DNA of 64,000 nt from CBDHFN01 sp965262605 (GTDB lineage Bacteria; Pseudomonadota; Alphaproteobacteria; JASGCL01): positions 868,001-932,000 of the forward strand of contig CBDHFN010000003.1 in the NCBI GenBank assembly GCA_965262605.1. Direction: 5' to 3'. This document shows positions 60,621-64,000 of this stretch, piece by piece. A model generated the notes under the pieces. The model ran no database searches and was not told the origin of the DNA. It saw only the letters and a program-made list of their open reading frames with translations. Position numbers and translations under genes: made by a program. The number at the start of each line of letters is the position of its first letter. Within the stretch, counting starts at the first letter, position 1.

Positions 60621-61529
60621 ATGAATAAGCCATTTACGATAGGCACCCGCGGGTCGCCGTTAGCAGTGCGTCAAGCCGAAATATTGGCAAACGCGCTGGA
60701 AGATTTATACCAAGAAAATTTTGGGAATTTTAAACCCACGATTCAAACTATCAGCACGATGGGTGACCAAAAATTAGATTCGTCGTTAATGGAAATTGGT
60801 GGCAAAGGACTTTTTACCAAGGAAGTTGATTTAGCCGTGTTAGAAGGGCGCGTGGATTGCGCGATTCATTCCATGAAAGACCTTGAAACTAAAATTGATG
60901 ACAGGCTTATCATATCCGCCGTTTTGCAACGCGAAGATGTGCGCGATTGCTTGATAAGCCCCCTGCATTCAAGCCTTGCAACCATACCAAATGGCGCAAA
61001 ATTTGGCACGGCATCGCTTCGGCGCGCGGCGCAAATTAAATTATATCGTCCAGATTTAGATATTGTGTTAATTCGTGGTAATATTCAAACCCGAATCCGC
61101 AAATTAAACGAAGGCTTAGCCGAGGCAAGCATGTTGGCTTTGGCGGGCTTAAATCGCATGGGTTTAACCAATCTTGCCAAACAAATTTACGAACCAGATA
61201 TAATTATTCCCGCCGTGGCGCAAGGGGCTTTGGCGGTTGTAAGCCGCAAAGACGATACAAGAGTTGCAAAAATTTTAGAAAAACTTAATCATCAACCCAC
61301 CGCAATTGCGACAAGTTGCGAACGAGTTTTCTTGGCGCAATGCGATGGTTCGTGCCGCACGCCCGTTGCGGCATTTGCGCAAATTCAAGGGGATAATCTT
61401 GTTTTAAGCGGCTTTTTATCCAATGGCGATATGTCAAAATCTGCAAAAGGGGTATTAAGCAAACCCATGAATCAATGGCAAGAATTAGGGTGCGAATTAG
61501 CAGATAAGCTTAAAAGCGAGCTTAAGTAA
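60621..61529 (+). CDS. hemC: Porphobilinogen deaminase (hydroxymethylbilane synthase)
   Basis: Polymerises four porphobilinogen units in haem biosynthesis. The 302-residue protein has GTRGSPLAVRQAE, KDLETKIDDRL, FGTASLRRAAQI and the dipyrromethane cofactor cysteine C245 in GSCRTPVA. It precedes hemD by 6 bases. With hemD it shows that the organism has its own tetrapyrrole path, also relevant for cobalamin if complete. Confidence 0.96.
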   Translation: MNKPFTIGTRGSPLAVRQAEILANALEDLYQENFGNFKPTIQTISTMGDQKLDSSLMEIGGKGLFTKEVDLAVLEGRVDCAIHSMKDLETKIDDRLIISAVLQREDVRDCLISPLHSSLATIPNGAKFGTASLRRAAQIKLYRPDLDIVLIRGNIQTRIRKLNEGLAEASMLALAGLNRMGLTNLAKQIYEPDIIIPAVAQGALAVVSRKDDTRVAKILEKLNHQPTAIATSCERVFLAQCDGSCRTPVAAFAQIQGDNLVLSGFLSNGDMSKSAKGVLSKPMNQWQELGCELADKLKSELK

Positions 61530-61535
61530 TATCCG

Positions 61536-62219
61536 ATGGGTAAAAACAACCAAATTATCGTTATTACCCGCCCCGAACAAGATGGCTTGAATTTAGCGCA
61601 AAAATATAATGAATTAGGCATAAAAAATATCATTTTTCCCGTTATGCGTATGAAATTAACCGAAATACATCATCAACCGAACGATAAAGATGCGTGGATT
61701 TTTACTTCGGCAAATGGGGTTCGGGCTTTATCATCCTTAACAAATAAGCGGGCATCGCTAAATTATGCCGTGGGTCCCATGACGCGTGATATTTTATTGC
61801 ACCATGGATTTGGCAATATTCGCACAGCCGGCGGCGATTCGGAAAAATTACGGCAATTAATTCAAGAAACACACGATAAATCGCTTAAATTATGGCATTA
61901 TGGCGCAAGCGAAGCCGAAGAATCTTTGGCAAGTAAATTGCGTGATGATGGATTTTTGGCAACAAAAATCACACTTTATGAAATGGCAGAAATATCAGAA
62001 ATTGCCGAAGAATTAAGGATTTTTTTATGGCAAAATAGGTTTGATTTAGTGTTTAGCTTTTATTCACCGCGCACATTAACGCGCACCATCAATCTTATTT
62101 TAAAATCAATGCCGAACTTTCCACTTTGTGCTTGCCAAGTCATAAGCCCCGCAATTGCAAAAATTGCCGAAGAATATGGATTTCAAGAAATTCACTTATT
62201 GGATATTTTTGAAAAATAA
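61536..62219 (+). CDS. hemD: Uroporphyrinogen-III synthase
   Basis: Cyclises hydroxymethylbilane with ring-D inversion to uroporphyrinogen III. The 227-residue protein has the weakly conserved two-domain fold of the family: ITRPEQDGLNLAQ at the start, ALIFTSANGVRAL-type segment (WIFTSANGVRAL), YGASEAEESLAS, and the late FSFYSPRTLTRT. The call is supported by its place directly after hemC. Its 3' end overlaps the convergent ABC gene by 28 bases. Confidence 0.92.
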   Translation: MGKNNQIIVITRPEQDGLNLAQKYNELGIKNIIFPVMRMKLTEIHHQPNDKDAWIFTSANGVRALSSLTNKRASLNYAVGPMTRDILLHHGFGNIRTAGGDSEKLRQLIQETHDKSLKLWHYGASEAEESLASKLRDDGFLATKITLYEMAEISEIAEELRIFLWQNRFDLVFSFYSPRTLTRTINLILKSMPNFPLCACQVISPAIAKIAEEYGFQEIHLLDIFEK

Positions 62220-64000
62220 GCTAACTCTTCCAATGGGTGATGGCACGCAATTTCGTGGTTTTCGGCTTTTTGGGTGATGGGGTCAATCTTGTCGCAAATA
62301 TCGCCAATTTTAATGGGGCAAATATGCGCAAAGACGCAAGCTTGCTTGGGTTGGGGTTGATTATCATTAAATTCATGCTGGAAATTTACTTTTAAGTGCG
62401 GCTTTATTGTGCTTAGCAATTTTTGCGTATAGGGGTGGTTGGGGGCGTTAAAAATTTTGCTTGCTTCGCCTTGTTCTACGATAACTCCGCGATACATGAT
62501 AATCACCCAATCGGCAATATAATGCACGGCTTTAATGTCGTGGCTGATAAAAATTAGTGAATTTTTATTGCTGGTTTGATGGCTGACTAATAATTCCAAA
62601 ATTGCCGCTTGCACGGATACATCTAAACCGCTTAATGGTTCATCGGCAATAATGGCAAGCGGCTTGGTGGCTAAGACTTTGGCAATGGCGATGCGTTGAA
62701 TTTGTCCGCCCGATAATTCGTCTGGATATTTTTGTGTTAATTCCATGGGAAGTTTGACTAAATTCATAATATTATTTAAGGTATCTTGAATTTTACCTTG
62801 GTGCATGTTTTTAAAAATTCGCGATATTTGATTGCCAATTTTAATTTTGGGGTTAAGCGATTCTTGGGGGTTTTGCAAAATAATTTGAAAATTCTTGATA
62901 ATTTCAAATGGGCGGTGTTGCAATGTCATATTGGATAAATCTTGATTATTCATGATTAATTGCCCTTTGTCAGCTTTAATAATTCCCATAATTATTTGCG
63001 CAAGCGTGGATTTCCCCGAACCTGATTCCCCCATGATGGCTAAAATTTGATTGGATTTTAATTCAAAATTTATGTTTTTTAAAATTATATTTTTGCCATA
63101 TTTTTTTGATATATTCTGCGCCTTAATTAAAATCTCGCTTTGGTTAAGATGATTGTTATTTGGCGTGGTTTTTTTTGCAGTAATTGCTAAGATAGGGTCT
63201 TTGTGAATGCAACGAATATAATGCGAATCATTAATTTCTTGAAAATGGATTTTCCCAAATTGGCAAATATTTTCGCGAATCGCGCAACGATTATAAAATA
63301 AACAGCCCGTATTTTGCTTTACTTCGTGTAATACGCCATCTAATGAATTTATGGGGTTGGTGAATTTTTGCTTATTAAATTCGGGAATCGCCATTAACAA
63401 ATTTTGCGTGTATGGGTGTTTTGGGTTATTCAAAATGTCTTGGGTGTTGCCTTGTTCAAGAATTTGCCCACCATATAATACCAATAATCTGTCAGTGGTT
63501 TTGGCAATTAACGACAAATCATGCGATATATAAAGCCGCGCAAAATTAAATTTCTGGCTTAAATTTTCAATTAAGTTAAGGATTTCATTTTGGTTATTGG
63601 CATCTAAGGACGAAGTAGGTTCATCTAAAATTAGCAGTTTTGGGTTGGCAAGCAATGCCATGGCAATCATAATTCGTTGCTTTTGCCCGCCCGATAATTC
63701 ATGGGGGAATGATTGACAAATGCGCTTAACTTCAAATAAATTAACCGCTTCAAGCATGGTTAAAACTTTATCTTTTGCGGTATTCATCGGCAGTTTTTGC
63801 CCATAAATTGGCACTTCAATAAGTTGCGATAATATATTTAAACGCGGATTAAACGCAGTTGCAGGGTTTTGATTAATTAAAGCAACTTCGCGCCCTCTTA
63901 ACTTATTATATTCTTTGCTGGTTTGGTTAATGCCATTAAGAATTAACTCACCTTTTAATATATGCCCATTTTTGTCCAAATAATTCATAATAGCATGGGC
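62192..64000 (-). CDS. Double ABC ATPase (YejF/DppDF-like), 5' end cut by window edge
   Basis: The visible 602 codons run in frame to the right edge; the ATG at 63988 is internal, because the first Walker A motif, which should precede it, is missing from the visible part. The first ATPase half shows Q-loop QNPATAFNPRL, signature LSGGQKQR and Walker B LLILDEPTSSLD. The oligopeptide-type C-terminal tail follows with cysteines (GCLFYNRC, CQFGKIHF … RCIHKDP). The second half has Walker A GESGSGKST, LSGGQIQR and the same kind of tail. Such fused proteins power peptide or microcin-type importers (YejABEF) or related opine/nickel systems. Permeases would lie to the right. It converges on hemD. Confidence 0.9.
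   Translation of the reverse strand, partial: AHAIMNYLDKNGHILKGELILNGINQTSKEYNKLRGREVALINQNPATAFNPRLNILSQLIEVPIYGQKLPMNTAKDKVLTMLEAVNLFEVKRICQSFPHELSGGQKQRIMIAMALLANPKLLILDEPTSSLDANNQNEILNLIENLSQKFNFARLYISHDLSLIAKTTDRLLVLYGGQILEQGNTQDILNNPKHPYTQNLLMAIPEFNKQKFTNPINSLDGVLHEVKQNTGCLFYNRCAIRENICQFGKIHFQEINDSHYIRCIHKDPILAITAKKTTPNNNHLNQSEILIKAQNISKKYGKNIILKNINFELKSNQILAIMGESGSGKSTLAQIIMGIIKADKGQLIMNNQDLSNMTLQHRPFEIIKNFQIILQNPQESLNPKIKIGNQISRIFKNMHQGKIQDTLNNIMNLVKLPMELTQKYPDELSGGQIQRIAIAKVLATKPLAIIADEPLSGLDVSVQAAILELLVSHQTSNKNSLIFISHDIKAVHYIADWVIIMYRGVIVEQGEASKIFNAPNHPYTQKLLSTIKPHLKVNFQHEFNDNQPQPKQACVFAHICPIKIGDICDKIDPITQKAENHEIACHHPLEELAYFSKISNK

Overview
This window comes from an AT-rich alphaproteobacterium that looks host-associated. 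The lineage call rests on several features: the prfB start and frameshift, the eukaryote-like NADP isocitrate dehydrogenase, the heterotetrameric sarcosine oxidase genes, the Nuo and Pst protein types, and an LptM-like lipoprotein next to lysA. Biosynthetic genes (trpA, lysA, hemC, hemD, cobU) argue against an extremely reduced genome. Many operons that are normally long appear here only as fragments, which suggests heavy rearrangement.

Layout. 1-2.7 kb: spc ribosomal-protein operon from rplE (cut by the left edge) to rpsE, which stops before rplO/secY. 2.9-3.8 kb: two AT-rich unknown genes. 3.9-8.4 kb: 2-oxoglutarate/Fe(II) oxygenase, PotD-like binding protein, hydroxyproline-epimerase-type racemase, and LivG/LivF-type ATPases without permeases. 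8.5-11.3 kb: ybeY-corC-lnt. 11.3-15.1 kb (minus): RND-type adaptor, trpA, icd, cobU. 15.2-20.0 kb: pstC-pstA, EnvZ-like kinase, tsaD, then a strong bidirectional terminator. 20.1-21.2 kb (minus): rpsF-rpsR-rplI. 21.3-28.3 kb: amino-acid permease, glutamine-synthetase-like ligase and, convergently, soxD-soxA-soxG; soxB lies apart at 46-47.3 kb.

28.9-40.7 kb is the remarkable part: a 13-gene plus-strand block that I read as a type III secretion needle/translocon/effector cassette. It holds a SopB/IpgD-like phosphoinositide phosphatase, a tandem CesT-like chaperone, a YscE-YscF-YscG-like set with the needle subunit in the middle, two SycD/LcrH-like TPR chaperones, a YopB/IpaB-like and a YopD/IpaC-like translocator, and a large second effector. 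That second effector carries nine YxxM motifs (the consensus for PI3-kinase p85 SH2 domains), an NPxY motif, a PxxPxK motif, and a C-terminal domain with PI3/PI4-kinase-like catalytic signatures. Together the two effectors suggest manipulation of host phosphoinositide signalling. No export-apparatus genes (ATPase, secretin, SctV etc.) and no recognisable needle-tip protein lie in the window.

40.7-64 kb: lspA-ileS, prfB with its programmed +1 frameshift, a Tat-type PotD-like protein with soxB, an M23 endopeptidase, an LptM-like lipoprotein with lysA, nuoGHIJK (no L, M, N here), and divergently ftsH-pth. Then come a fused nuclease/N6-adenine methyltransferase, hemC-hemD, and a double ABC ATPase running off the right edge. 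No stretch over 300 bases lacks a gene; the longest gaps are about 170-180 bases. I saw no tRNA, rRNA, CRISPR array or intact insertion sequence. All family calls are from reading motifs; no database search was possible.
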